Made by a program: the position numbers and the translations under genes. A stretch of DNA of 64,000 nt from Rhizobiales bacterium 2SD (GTDB lineage Bacteria > Pseudomonadota > Alphaproteobacteria > Rhizobiales > Beijerinckiaceae): assembly GCA_005502805.1 (NCBI GenBank), contig SCMY01000003.1:434001-498000 (forward strand), given 5' to 3'. This document shows, one piece after another, positions 8,269 to 16,929 of the stretch (its first letter is position 1; every line of letters starts with the position of its first letter). Under the pieces are notes generated by a model that ran no database searches, was not told where the DNA came from, and saw only the letters and a list, made by a program, of their open reading frames with translations.

Positions 8269-10827
8269 TCAGCGGCTGCTGGAGGCAACGCCATCGCCAG
8301 TGCTGGTCGCGCCGAGATTCTGCGAATAGCTGATCTCGCCGAGCGTGCGCAGCTCCAGCCTGAACATGACCGTTCGTGTATCCTTGGTCGAGCCGGCCTG
8401 CCGGTCTGCGTAGGATTGCGAATAGGACACGTCGAAGATCGTGCATTCGTCCTGATACCGCAAGCCAACCGAGGTCGATGCCGTCTGGAACAGGCCGGTA
8501 TTGGGATAGAGCGGCGCCGAGTAGCTCGCCGGGTAGTCGATGCTGTACTGCAGCGCGTCGCGATAGCGCTCGCGATCGTATTTGAACTTGTCGAGATCGA
8601 ACAGCACGCTGCCGCGCAGGCTCCAGTACTGGGCGAAGGAGACCGACTGGCTGATGCTCAGACCTTCTCGGCGCCGCGAAATGCCGAGATCCGGTTGCGG
8701 CTCATAGCGGCTGTAGCCGATCGTGGTCGACAGGAACTTGTAGTTGAAGGAGGCAGCAGCGTCGATGCGCTGCGGCTCGAAGGTTGACTCGTTGAAGCGC
8801 CCGCCAGCCTGGAGCAGCAGGCCCCTGAAGGGCTGGAACTGCGCCTTCGCAACATAGTCGGAGCGACGAGTATCCAACCCGGAATTGAGGCCGGTGTTGA
8901 CCAGATCGCCGCTGGCGAACGAGTTGCGGCCGCCGAGATGATAGGACTGTCCGACGAGAAGGTTGGCGTAAGCCTCCTTGCCGAACGTGCCGCTGTAGCG
9001 CAGGCCGACATTAGCGCGGCTGCCGCCCTCGACCCGGTCGTAGCCGGAGAACTTGTTCCACTCGAACAGGTTCGTGTCGTCGAAGACGAGGCTCTGCGAG
9101 TCCTCGTTTGCGACGCGAAGGCTGTTGGTCTCGTTCGGCCGGGCCACGATCTGCGCGACCGGCTCGACGACATGGGTTCCCCACGAGGTCGAGGCGATGA
9201 AGGGGAACCGGTACATCAGGCCGATCGCAGGCATCGCACGGCCGAACACTTCATTCGAAGTGTCTGCAATCGTGGAGACATTGGCGTTGGCGTACTGGGT
9301 CGTGTTCGGATTGATCGAGAACACATCCGCCCTGAGCGAGGCGTAAGGCGTCCAGACCTGGCCAATCGAATCGACGAAATTACGCCGCCAATCGACCTCC
9401 GCCGTGGCGCGGGCGAGCGTGCCGGCCAAGCCGGTCACCAGGCATTGTCCCTTCTGATAGACAGCGCAGCCGTCAAACAGGGCGTAGCTCGGCCGCCCCG
9501 GGTCAGGGAAGGAATTGATGATCAGATAGCTTTTCTGGAGCGGCAATTCCTTGAAGGAGGCCGCTTCGCGCGTCAGATGGGTGAGATTGACCGTGAAGGA
9601 CAACTCGCCACCGATCATCGACGGCTTGTGAATCCGCTTGTTGTAGTCGACGGCCGGCGCGACGATCGGCTGCTGCTTCTGCCAGTCGTAATAGGTGAGC
9701 GGCTGGAAATAATAGCCGCGCATGTCGAACCAGGCATCGGCGCTCTGGCCGTTCAGCGAGACGGTCGAGGTCGATTCCTGGAGATAGGTCGAAGCAGTGA
9801 TGCTTTCGGTGCGGATCCGGTAGTTCTTGAAGAAGTACCGGTCGGTCGCAGCGGCGACATCCCAGCTGAAGGTCCAGCGCGGGTTGAGGAATGCCTTGCC
9901 CGAGGTCTCGATCGAGCCGCGGAACTTGTCGTCTCCGGAGCCGAGCGGGCTCTTCAGGAACGCATCCTGGTCCTTTTGAAAGATTCCCGCGGCACGGATG
10001 TTGTACGAACCGTTGACGAAACGGTGCCGCCACTCGACCTGGCCGAGAAAGCCCTGACGCGAAAGATAGCTCGGCGTCAGCGTCAGGTCGTAGTTCGGCG
10101 CCAAATTGATGAAGTACGGCAGGCTGACGCCGTAACCCAGCGCCGATGTATTGAGGAACTTCGGTGCCAGGAACCCCGTCTTGCGTTTGACGGTCGCATC
10201 CGGCCCCGACATGAACGGGACGTATGCGATCGGGACGCCGGCGAATTCCAGCCGGGCGTCCTCGTAATAGATCATCTGCTCGGACTTCTTATGGATGATC
10301 CGCGCAGCGCGGACCTGCCAGAACGGCGGGCGCTCCGGCTGGTCGACGCAGGGCTCGCAGGCCGTGTAGATGCCCTTGTCGAAGACGAAGACCTCGCCAT
10401 CGGTGCGCTCGGCCCGGGGCGCGGAGAAGCGGGTCTTGTCGGTGTTCACCACGCGCAGCGAATCGATGAAGCCGTCGCGGAAGTCGTCGGTGAGATTGAA
10501 GCGGTCGCCGGTGATGACCGTGCCATTGGATTCGGTGATCCGGGCATTGCCGGTTGCGACGACGCGCTTGGTCTCGCGATTGTAGACGACGCGGTCCGCT
10601 TCGATCGTGCGGCCCTGGTAGAGAATCTGGACATCGCCGACCGCGGATACGGTGTTGTTGTCCTTGTCGTAGACGAGCTCACGCGCATCGACGACCATGC
10701 GTTCGCCCGGCTTGCCGGCCGGGGCCTGGGCATGGGCGAGATTCGTCCACCCGAGCACGGGGGCGAGCGACGTCACCAGCGCGGTCGCAGCCGCAAGGCG
10801 CGTGATGCGTCTTACGCCGGAAGCCAT
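8269..10827 (-). CDS. lptD: LPS assembly outer-membrane protein LptD
   Basis: Outer-membrane beta-barrel that receives lipopolysaccharide from the LptA bridge and, with LptE, inserts it into the outer leaflet. A signal peptide ends at about residue 34 (NLAHAQA). The OstA/LptA-like beta-jellyroll follows (MVVDARELVYDKDNNTVSAVGDV region). A long barrel domain to residue 852 is rich in alternating aromatic strands. The cysteine pair TACEPC lies early in the protein, with further cysteines later (for example in ECTIFDVSYSQ), consistent with structural disulfides. It is transcribed after lptF and lptG in one operon. Confidence 0.95.
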   Translation of the reverse strand: MASGVRRITRLAAATALVTSLAPVLGWTNLAHAQAPAGKPGERMVVDARELVYDKDNNTVSAVGDVQILYQGRTIEADRVVYNRETKRVVATGNARITESNGTVITGDRFNLTDDFRDGFIDSLRVVNTDKTRFSAPRAERTDGEVFVFDKGIYTACEPCVDQPERPPFWQVRAARIIHKKSEQMIYYEDARLEFAGVPIAYVPFMSGPDATVKRKTGFLAPKFLNTSALGYGVSLPYFINLAPNYDLTLTPSYLSRQGFLGQVEWRHRFVNGSYNIRAAGIFQKDQDAFLKSPLGSGDDKFRGSIETSGKAFLNPRWTFSWDVAAATDRYFFKNYRIRTESITASTYLQESTSTVSLNGQSADAWFDMRGYYFQPLTYYDWQKQQPIVAPAVDYNKRIHKPSMIGGELSFTVNLTHLTREAASFKELPLQKSYLIINSFPDPGRPSYALFDGCAVYQKGQCLVTGLAGTLARATAEVDWRRNFVDSIGQVWTPYASLRADVFSINPNTTQYANANVSTIADTSNEVFGRAMPAIGLMYRFPFIASTSWGTHVVEPVAQIVARPNETNSLRVANEDSQSLVFDDTNLFEWNKFSGYDRVEGGSRANVGLRYSGTFGKEAYANLLVGQSYHLGGRNSFASGDLVNTGLNSGLDTRRSDYVAKAQFQPFRGLLLQAGGRFNESTFEPQRIDAAASFNYKFLSTTIGYSRYEPQPDLGISRRREGLSISQSVSFAQYWSLRGSVLFDLDKFKYDRERYRDALQYSIDYPASYSAPLYPNTGLFQTASTSVGLRYQDECTIFDVSYSQSYADRQAGSTKDTRTVMFRLELRTLGEISYSQNLGATSTGDGVASSSR

Positions 10828-10863
10828 GAACTCAATCCAAAATTAACCATAGCCACCGTATTC

Positions 10864-11949
10864 TCAGCCATCTTCCTGATGGAGGAGGGCAAGCGCGCCG
10901 AGTAGCGTGCCCACAATCGCGGGCAGCCAAGCGGCCACCGAGGCGTTGACGATCCCCGATGAGCCCAGCTCCTCAGATAACTGTGTCGCAACATAGAGCA
11001 TGAACCCGGCCGCGACGCCACCTACCACCAATCTGGTCACACCACCAAACCGGAAAAATCTTAAGGAAACGGATGCCGCGACCAGGATCATCGCGATCAG
11101 CAGCAACGGGCGCGCTTTGAGGGATTCATAGCGCAGCTCGTAGCGTGTCGTATCGAGACCCGCCTTCTGGGTACGGTCGAGCACGGCTGGCATCGACCAG
11201 AAGCCTACGGCATCGGGCGGCGTGAAACTTTGTCGCACCTGATCGGGCTCCAGCGTGGTCGCGACGAGATATGTCGAGTAGCTCTGTGGCTCTTCCGTGG
11301 CCGAGGTGACCCGAACGTCCGACAATTCCCAATAGCCGCGATAGAGCACCGCCTGCTTCGCCTCGATGCGCTCGCTGAAGCCGCCATCGGGCGAGAACGT
11401 GAAGAAGGCGACCTGGGCGAGTCCGATGCCCCCCTCCAGCGCAGCTGCCGCCCGGATGATCGCCTGGCCATCGACACTGCGCTGGCGGAGCCAGATCTCC
11501 TTGCCGACGACCTGGCCGGTCCTGGCGAAAAGAGCGGCCTCGAGCGCGGCGGCGCGCTGTTTCAGCTCGGCGGCGATCGGGTTGTAGATGCCGATCGAGA
11601 CCAGACCGACCAATCCGGCGACCAGGGCTGCCGGCTGCAGGAACTGCCATGCGGAGATGCCGACGGAGCGGGCCACGACCAGTTCGAGCTTCCGGCTGAG
11701 GTTGAGCAGCGCGAACATGCCGCCGAACAGCACGGCGAACGGGAAGATCTGCTCGGCGACGGAAGGGGCGCGGAAGAGCGCGAGCTGAATGATGCTCGGC
11801 GTCGTCGCGATCGGGGAATCGCCGGCGCGCCGCATCAATTCGACGAAGTCGAGCGTCGCGATCAGGAAGAAGAAGGTGCCGAACACGCTCAGGATCGCGC
11901 GCAGGAAGCGCTGCGTGAGATAGCGGCCGAAGGTCTTGAACAGCAGCAT
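10864..11949 (-). CDS. lptG: LPS export ABC transporter permease LptG
   Basis: Inner-membrane permease of the LptB2FG transporter that extracts LPS from the inner membrane. It has 361 aa with the YjgP/YjgQ architecture: two N-terminal helices (including LSVFGTFFFLIATLDFVELMR), a helix pair, a periplasmic beta-jellyroll (about residues 130-260), then C-terminal helices. The N-terminus MLLFKTFGRYLTQRFL is typical of LptG. Its ATG shares one base with the TGA of lptF. The ATPase gene lptB is not in the window. Confidence 0.94.
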   Translation of the reverse strand: MLLFKTFGRYLTQRFLRAILSVFGTFFFLIATLDFVELMRRAGDSPIATTPSIIQLALFRAPSVAEQIFPFAVLFGGMFALLNLSRKLELVVARSVGISAWQFLQPAALVAGLVGLVSIGIYNPIAAELKQRAAALEAALFARTGQVVGKEIWLRQRSVDGQAIIRAAAALEGGIGLAQVAFFTFSPDGGFSERIEAKQAVLYRGYWELSDVRVTSATEEPQSYSTYLVATTLEPDQVRQSFTPPDAVGFWSMPAVLDRTQKAGLDTTRYELRYESLKARPLLLIAMILVAASVSLRFFRFGGVTRLVVGGVAAGFMLYVATQLSEELGSSGIVNASVAAWLPAIVGTLLGALALLHQEDG

Positions 11950-13139
11950 CAGGCTCGCCGGAAACGGGCTGTGAGCGCGAGGAAGGGCGCGATCAGAGGC
12001 TCTGTCATTCGATCTATCAGGGCACGGGTCTGTGCCCCGAAGCCGATGGCGAAAGCCGACAGGACGATCGTGATGACGGGCAGGGCATAGAGCAGAACAA
12101 CCGCGAAGGGCGAGCGCACGCTGGCCGTCCAGGCGGCATAGGCGCCGATCCTGATGGCTCCGACCAGGAAGATGGCGATCTGGATCGCGGCGGCCCGGCC
12201 CTGGCGGGTCGTACGTGCCTCGCCAAGGATGGCGAAGGCGACGAGCATGAAGGCGATCGGGTAGAGCGGCGCCGATAGACGATTGTGCAGTTCGGCCCTG
12301 AACCGCCCTTCCTGGATCTTGTAATAGGGCTCATTCCGATCCTGCGTCAGCAGCGCCCAGGTGGTGCGTTCGCGCGGCTTGTAGATGACCTTGTCGCCGT
12401 CTCCCCCGCCGGCGCCGTCGGCATCGCCGGTCAGCGCGGAGAGATTGAGCGCGTAGCGTTCGAACGAGATGATCGAACTCGAATTCTGGTTCCGGCTTTC
12501 GCGCTGGATCGTGCCCTTCTCCAGCATCAGGAAGCTGTTGCCGTCGGCCTCTGCCGACTGGCCGCGCTCGGCAATGTAGACGGCGGGCTGATTGGGATCG
12601 CGCCGGTCCTGCATGAAAATGCCGAGCAACGCCTGCCCCTGCTTCTCGCGGTAGTGGAAGGTGACGCCGGAATCGAGCGCGACGAACTGGCCTTCCTTGA
12701 CCACGTTGGCGACGAAGTCGGCACGGATCAGCGTGATCAGGTCGCGCAGGGAGCGAAAGCCGGCAGGCATCACCGAGAGTGACATCCAGCCGACCAGGAC
12801 CGCAGTCGCCAGCGTCAGCGCGATGAACGGCCTCGTCAGCCGCCGTGGCGCAACGCCGGCCGCGTTCATCACGATCAGTTCGGAATCGCTGTTGAGCCGA
12901 TTGAGCGTATAGAGCGTTGCCATGAACAGCGCGACCGGCGCGATACCGGCGATCAGTGCCGGCAGCGAAAGCAGGGTCACGGTGAAGAAGATCAGCACCG
13001 TCTGGCCCTTGCCGGTGATCAGGTCGACCTCGCGCAGGGCCTGTGTCACCCAGATCACGCTGGTCAGGCCGACGAGCAGAATCACCGCTGCGACGGCGGC
13101 GATCTTCAGGATGTAGCGGTCGAGAAGTCCAAAGCGCAC
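11949..13139 (-). CDS. lptF: LPS export ABC transporter permease LptF
   Basis: Partner permease of LptG. The mature-looking N-terminus is VRFGLLDRYILKIAAVAAVILL, with further membrane helices, a periplasmic jellyroll in the middle and three C-terminal helices. The frame is open to an ATG at 13238. I prefer the GTG at 13139: relatives begin with a few residues before GLLDRYILK, and a possible -10 box (TATACC, minus strand 13220-13215) lies downstream of the far ATG, which would leave that ATG untranscribed. It heads the minus-strand operon lptF-lptG-lptD-pdxA-rsmA and is divergent from pepA. Confidence 0.92.
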   Translation of the reverse strand: MRFGLLDRYILKIAAVAAVILLVGLTSVIWVTQALREVDLITGKGQTVLIFFTVTLLSLPALIAGIAPVALFMATLYTLNRLNSDSELIVMNAAGVAPRRLTRPFIALTLATAVLVGWMSLSVMPAGFRSLRDLITLIRADFVANVVKEGQFVALDSGVTFHYREKQGQALLGIFMQDRRDPNQPAVYIAERGQSAEADGNSFLMLEKGTIQRESRNQNSSSIISFERYALNLSALTGDADGAGGGDGDKVIYKPRERTTWALLTQDRNEPYYKIQEGRFRAELHNRLSAPLYPIAFMLVAFAILGEARTTRQGRAAAIQIAIFLVGAIRIGAYAAWTASVRSPFAVVLLYALPVITIVLSAFAIGFGAQTRALIDRMTEPLIAPFLALTARFRRA

Positions 13140-13320
13140 GAGGGTGACGATCCTGGGGGCCGATGATCCTTGCAGAAGGCGCTCCCCTTGGACGGCTCGC
13201 CTCGAACTCCCTATGGTATAGCTTCGATCATGGCGCAAACGGGAATCGTTTGTGGCCTTTGCGAGCCCCGATCCCGGTCAGCTCCTCCCGCTAGCCTTGT
13301 CCGCAACCCGTGAGCCTTCG

Positions 13321-14814
13321 ATGTCGCAGCGCCTGAAGCTTGAGGTCAAAGCCCTGAATGCAATCGCCGGGGAGGATCTGGTGGTTTTCGTTTCAGACAG
13401 GCTGGCGCCGCCGAAGGCGGCAGAAGACTGGATCGGTTCCGGCGCTCATGCCCTGATCGCGCGCGCCGCGGCCGCCGAGCGCTTCAAGGGCAAGGCACTC
13501 TCGGCGTTGACGCTGCTTGCGCCGGACGATGCCGGCTATGAGCGCCTCATTCTTGTCGGGATCGGTGCGGCTGCCGAGCACGACAAGCTCGATTTCACAG
13601 CATTGGGCGGCGCCATCGCGGGCAAGCTCGGTCATGGCCGCAGTGCCGATATCGTCGCGGCTCTGCCTCATGGCGATCTCTCCGCCGGCGCGATCGCCGA
13701 GATCGGTCTCGGCCTGCGGCTCAGGAGCTATGTCTTCGATCGCTACAAGACCAAGAGTCGCGACAAGGACCAGTCCGAGCCGAAGACGGTGACGCTCCGC
13801 GTTGACGATCCCGCCGCGGTCAGGAAGGCGCTGAAGGCGCGCGAGGCGATCGCGGGTGGCGTCGAGCTCGCTCGCGATCTCGTGAACGAGCCGCCGAACG
13901 TGCTCTTCCCAGAGGAGTTCGCCGAGCGCGCCGGCAAGCTCGACAAGCTCGGCGTCGAGGTCGAGATCCTCGATGAGAAGGAGTTGAAGAAGATCGGCAT
14001 GCGCGCGCTGCTCGGCGTCGGCCAGGGCTCGCATCGCGAGAGCCGCGTCGTGGTGATGCGCTGGAACGGCGGCGCCAAGGGCGACAAACCGGTCGCCTTC
14101 GTCGGCAAGGGCGTGACCTTCGATACCGGCGGCATCTCGATCAAGCCGGCCGGCGGCATGGAGGACATGAAGGGCGACATGGCCGGCGCGGCCTGCGTCA
14201 CCGGGCTTATGCAGGCGCTCGCCGCTCGCAAGGCCAAGGTCAACGCTGTCGGCGTGATCGGCCTGGTCGAGAACATGCCGGACGGCAAGGCCCAGCGGCC
14301 GGGCGACATCGTCACCTCGCTTTCCGGGCAGACCATCGAGATCATCAACACCGATGCGGAAGGGCGGCTCGTCCTGGCCGACGTGCTCTGGTACACGCAG
14401 GAGCGCTTCAAGCCGGTCTTCATGGTCAACCTGGCGACGCTGACCGGCGCGATCCTGGTCGCGCTGGCCCAGGAGAACGCCGGCCTGTTCTCCAACAATG
14501 ACGAATTGTCGGAGCGGCTCTTCGCCGCCGGCAAGGCGACCGGCGAGACCGTCTGGCGCATGCCGCTCTCGCCCGCCTACGACAAGATGATAGATTCCAA
14601 GTTCGCCGACATGAAGAACTCGGCCGGCCGCCATGGCGGCTCGATCACGGCGGCGCAGTTCCTGCAGCGCCATGTCAACGAGACGCCTTGGGCGCATCTC
14701 GACATTGCCGGCACCAGCATGGGCTCGCCGAGTACCGAGACCAATCGCTCCTGGGGCTCGGGCTGGGGCGTACGCCTGCTCGATCGGCTGGTGGCGGATC
14801 ACTACGAGAGCTGA
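13321..14814 (+). CDS. pepA: Leucyl aminopeptidase (M17 family)
   Basis: Cytosolic dinuclear-metal exopeptidase that removes N-terminal residues from peptides. The metal and active-site blocks are [14 protein letters not shown] and [18 protein letters not shown] (the M17 signature NTDAEGRL). The N-terminal macro-like domain covers about residues 1-165. At 497 aa it has normal length. The ATG at 13321 was chosen over a longer open frame because [12 protein letters not shown] matches the usual start. In gamma-proteobacteria PepA also binds DNA, which cannot be judged here. It is followed by holC, a common pairing. Confidence 0.95.
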   Translation: MSQRLKLEVKALNAIAGEDLVVFVSDRLAPPKAAEDWIGSGAHALIARAAAAERFKGKALSALTLLAPDDAGYERLILVGIGAAAEHDKLDFTALGGAIAGKLGHGRSADIVAALPHGDLSAGAIAEIGLGLRLRSYVFDRYKTKSRDKDQSEPKTVTLRVDDPAAVRKALKAREAIAGGVELARDLVNEPPNVLFPEEFAERAGKLDKLGVEVEILDEKELKKIGMRALLGVGQGSHRESRVVVMRWNGGAKGDKPVAFVGKGVTFDTGGISIKPAGGMEDMKGDMAGAACVTGLMQALAARKAKVNAVGVIGLVENMPDGKAQRPGDIVTSLSGQTIEIINTDAEGRLVLADVLWYTQERFKPVFMVNLATLTGAILVALAQENAGLFSNNDELSERLFAAGKATGETVWRMPLSPAYDKMIDSKFADMKNSAGRHGGSITAAQFLQRHVNETPWAHLDIAGTSMGSPSTETNRSWGSGWGVRLLDRLVADHYES

Positions 14815-14834
14815 TTCGGCTTATCAGCCGAATC
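14813..14834. other. 9-bp stem-loop at the pepA stop codon
   Basis: GATTCGGCT (14813-14821) and AGCCGAATC (14826-14834) pair perfectly around a 4-nt loop, starting inside the pepA stop codon. There is no T-tract after it, so it may only slow the polymerase or protect the upstream mRNA end. holC begins 27 nt further on. Confidence 0.5.
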
Positions 14835-14861
14835 TCGCAAGGGGCTGAACCAGCTTAAGTT

Positions 14862-15314
14862 ATGCCTGAGGTCCTGTTCTACCATCTGCAGGGACGCCCG
14901 CTCGAGCAGGTCCTTCCGACCCTGCTCGAGCGCTCGCTCGCCCGCGGCTGGAAGGCGGTCGTGGAACTGTCGAGCCGCGAGCGCCTGGCCGGGCTCGACG
15001 ACCGGCTCTGGACCTATGCGGACGAATCCTTCCTGCCGCATGCGACGGCGGCCGAGCCCGATGCCGCCGCCAACCCGATCGTGCTCACCACGGCCGCCGA
15101 CAATCCGAACGGTGCGCAGGTTCGCTTCTGCGTTGACGGTGTTCGCATTCCGGACGCATTGGACGCTTACGAGCGCGTCATCCTGATGTTCGACGGCGAC
15201 GATCCCGATGCGCTCGCCTCGGCCCGTGAAGACTGGAAAAAGCTGCGGACGCTCGGTATCGCCGCCACTTATTGGCAGCAGGACGAGACCGGCCGCTGGG
15301 AGAAGAAAGCGTGA
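14862..15314 (+). CDS. holC: DNA polymerase III subunit chi
   Basis: Clamp-loader accessory subunit of 150 aa that links the polymerase III holoenzyme to SSB. Family features are MPEVLFYHLQ at the start, LLERSLARGWKAVV, LWTYADESFLPHA, and FDGDDPDALASAREDWKKL near the C-terminus, as in alphaproteobacterial HolC. It overlaps the following lipoprotein gene by GTGA. Confidence 0.93.
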   Translation: MPEVLFYHLQGRPLEQVLPTLLERSLARGWKAVVELSSRERLAGLDDRLWTYADESFLPHATAAEPDAAANPIVLTTAADNPNGAQVRFCVDGVRIPDALDAYERVILMFDGDDPDALASAREDWKKLRTLGIAATYWQQDETGRWEKKA

Positions 15315-15721
15315 AAGTTCCTGTTGCCCTGGCTCTGGCGGCTGCGCTCGCCGGCTGTTCCGTCGATATGGGCGGGTTTTCCTTCGTATCCGACGAGCGT
15401 GGCACTCGCTCCAGCAGCGCCTCCGCCCGCGTCTCGACGCAGGAGGCGATGCTGACGCCCGAGGGCGAGTGCAGCGCCGATGTCTCGCTCGATCCTTCGA
15501 CGCGCCCGCTGCCGAAGGAGATCGCGGTCGGCATCACCGAGTGCGAGCTGGTCAGGCTTAAGAACAAGCGCCCGACCGACGTGCTGATCGGAGACAATGG
15601 CCGGGGACAGCGCGAGGTCCAGGTGCTCTATTCCGAGCCGGGCAATCGCGAGATCTACATGTTCACCGACAACCGCCTGAGCCGGATCGTCAAGCCGGGC
15701 CAGCCCGAGCAGCAGGGCTGA
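15311..15721 (+). CDS. Small putative lipoprotein of unknown function
   Basis: 136 aa from a GTG that overlaps the holC stop codon. The N-terminus VKVPVALALAAALAGCS is a lipoprotein signal with lipobox LAGC, so the cysteine at about residue 17 should be lipidated. The rest is polar; it contains ECSADVSLD and the segment VGITECELVRLKNKRPTDVL, which recalls small secreted proteins of Hyphomicrobiales. I do not recognise a named domain. A longer frame opens at 15272, but only the GTG start gives a signal peptide at the N-terminus. Confidence 0.75.
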   Translation: MKVPVALALAAALAGCSVDMGGFSFVSDERGTRSSSASARVSTQEAMLTPEGECSADVSLDPSTRPLPKEIAVGITECELVRLKNKRPTDVLIGDNGRGQREVQVLYSEPGNREIYMFTDNRLSRIVKPGQPEQQG

Positions 15722-15803
15722 CGCTCGCCAGCTTGTGAACGCGCGGCCGCCCCGCGTTCCGCTAAGCGATCTGACCTGCTGCATGTGCAAGGATGGATCG
15801 CCA

Positions 15804-16274
15804 ATGCTCGTAACGCTCGCCCGCTGGATTCGCATTGCCGTCACGGCGCTTGCGGTGGCCTTCGTCACGCCCGTTGCCGCCCAGCCGGCTGCCGCTGCGG
15901 ATCCGGCGGCGAACAAGGCGCTCGTGCTGGCATTCTGGCGCAACGTTTTTGATGCGCAGGACTGGGCGAAAGCCAAGGATTACCTGTCCGACGACTATAT
16001 CCAGCACAATCCCAACGTCGCCAGCGGGCTGAAGGGCTTCACCGACTATTTTTCCAAGCTCTGGCCGGCTCCCAAGCCGGCGGGGAGCGTGGTCGAGACG
16101 CAGTTCGCCGCCGTTCTGGCTGAAGGCGATCTCGTCCAGCTGATGATGCGCCGCCCGCGCCCCGATCCGGCCGACGCGACCAGGACCTATGACAGCTATT
16201 GGTTCGACCTCTTCCGTGTCAAAGACGGCAAGATCGTCGAGCATTGGGATTCGGCGCTGAAGCCCGCCAAGTGA
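15804..16274 (+). CDS. Secreted SnoaL/NTF2-like protein
   Basis: 156 aa from the ATG at 15804, chosen because it gives a clean signal peptide (MLVTLARWIRIAVTALAVAF... ending near AQPAAAA). The mature part has the SnoaL-like polyketide cyclase pattern: helix ANKALVLAFWRNVFDAQDW, then YLSDDYIQHNP, GLKGFTDYF, and the closing strand KIVEHWD. In this family the pattern marks an NTF2 alpha+beta barrel that binds small molecules. The substrate is unknown. The compartment is the periplasm. Confidence 0.8.
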   Translation: MLVTLARWIRIAVTALAVAFVTPVAAQPAAAADPAANKALVLAFWRNVFDAQDWAKAKDYLSDDYIQHNPNVASGLKGFTDYFSKLWPAPKPAGSVVETQFAAVLAEGDLVQLMMRRPRPDPADATRTYDSYWFDLFRVKDGKIVEHWDSALKPAK

Positions 16275-16292
16275 TCGCCGCCTGACGAAAGT

Positions 16293-16328
16293 GGAGAGCG
16301 CTCAGGCGCCGCCAGCTTCTCGCTCTCC
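16293..16328. other. Inverted repeat after the SnoaL-like gene
   Basis: GGAGAGCG (16293-16300) pairs with CGCTCTCC (16321-16328) across 20 nt. It begins 18 bp after the preceding stop codon and may be a weak transcription end signal. No T-tract. Confidence 0.35.
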
Positions 16329-16439
16329 ATCTCGCCGGCCGCGGAATCCGTTTCTGATGTGACCAAAGCAACCGTTCGATCGATTGGCTCGTTGGTGAGG
16401 TGATCGAAACGGGCGATCGCCAGAGGCGGGAGTATCGAG

Positions 16440-16922
16440 ATGCAGGTTCAACGGCAAAAGCGGGCGATAATCGGTGGGCTCGGGCTCTTGGGCGCCGCGC
16501 TCATGGCGATACCTGCAGCCGCGCAGGTGATCGATTTCCGTTCGTCCGATCCCGAGATGAACCGCGCGATCGCGCAGGCCCGCAAGACGCTGCCGGAGTT
16601 CGTTGCGCTCTATCGCGCCGGCAAGGGCGAGCGTCATGCCGTGAAGGTCGCGATCCCCTATGATCGCGGACGCGAGCATATCTGGATGAACCTGACCGCG
16701 GTCGAAGGCGATGTCTTCATCGGCAAGATCGCGAACGATCCCGTCCATCTCGGCAATCTGAATCGCGGCGACAGCTACCGCGCCGGCAGCGCGATGGTCA
16801 GCGACTGGAACTACATGTCGGACGGCCAGATGCACGGTAGCTACACCACCCGCGTCGCGATCAAGAAGCTGACCCCGACGCAGGTGAGGGAGCTGGGCCT
16901 CAAGCTCGCGCCGCTGCCCTGA
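16440..16922 (+). CDS. Secreted DUF2314 domain protein
   Basis: 160 aa with a signal peptide (GGLGLLGAALMAIPAAAQ) and one DUF2314 domain. The family pattern is visible in order: MNRAIAQARKTLPEFVALY, AVKVAIPY, EHIWMNL, GKIANDPVHL, ISDW-like VSDWNYMSDGQMHGSYTTRV. No biochemical role is established for the domain. It converges with the ABC-F gene with 7 bp between stop codons, and a 6-bp hairpin (16923-16928 / 16936-16941) overlaps the junction. Confidence 0.82.
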   Translation: MQVQRQKRAIIGGLGLLGAALMAIPAAAQVIDFRSSDPEMNRAIAQARKTLPEFVALYRAGKGERHAVKVAIPYDRGREHIWMNLTAVEGDVFIGKIANDPVHLGNLNRGDSYRAGSAMVSDWNYMSDGQMHGSYTTRVAIKKLTPTQVRELGLKLAPLP

Positions 16923-16929
16923 GAGAGCT

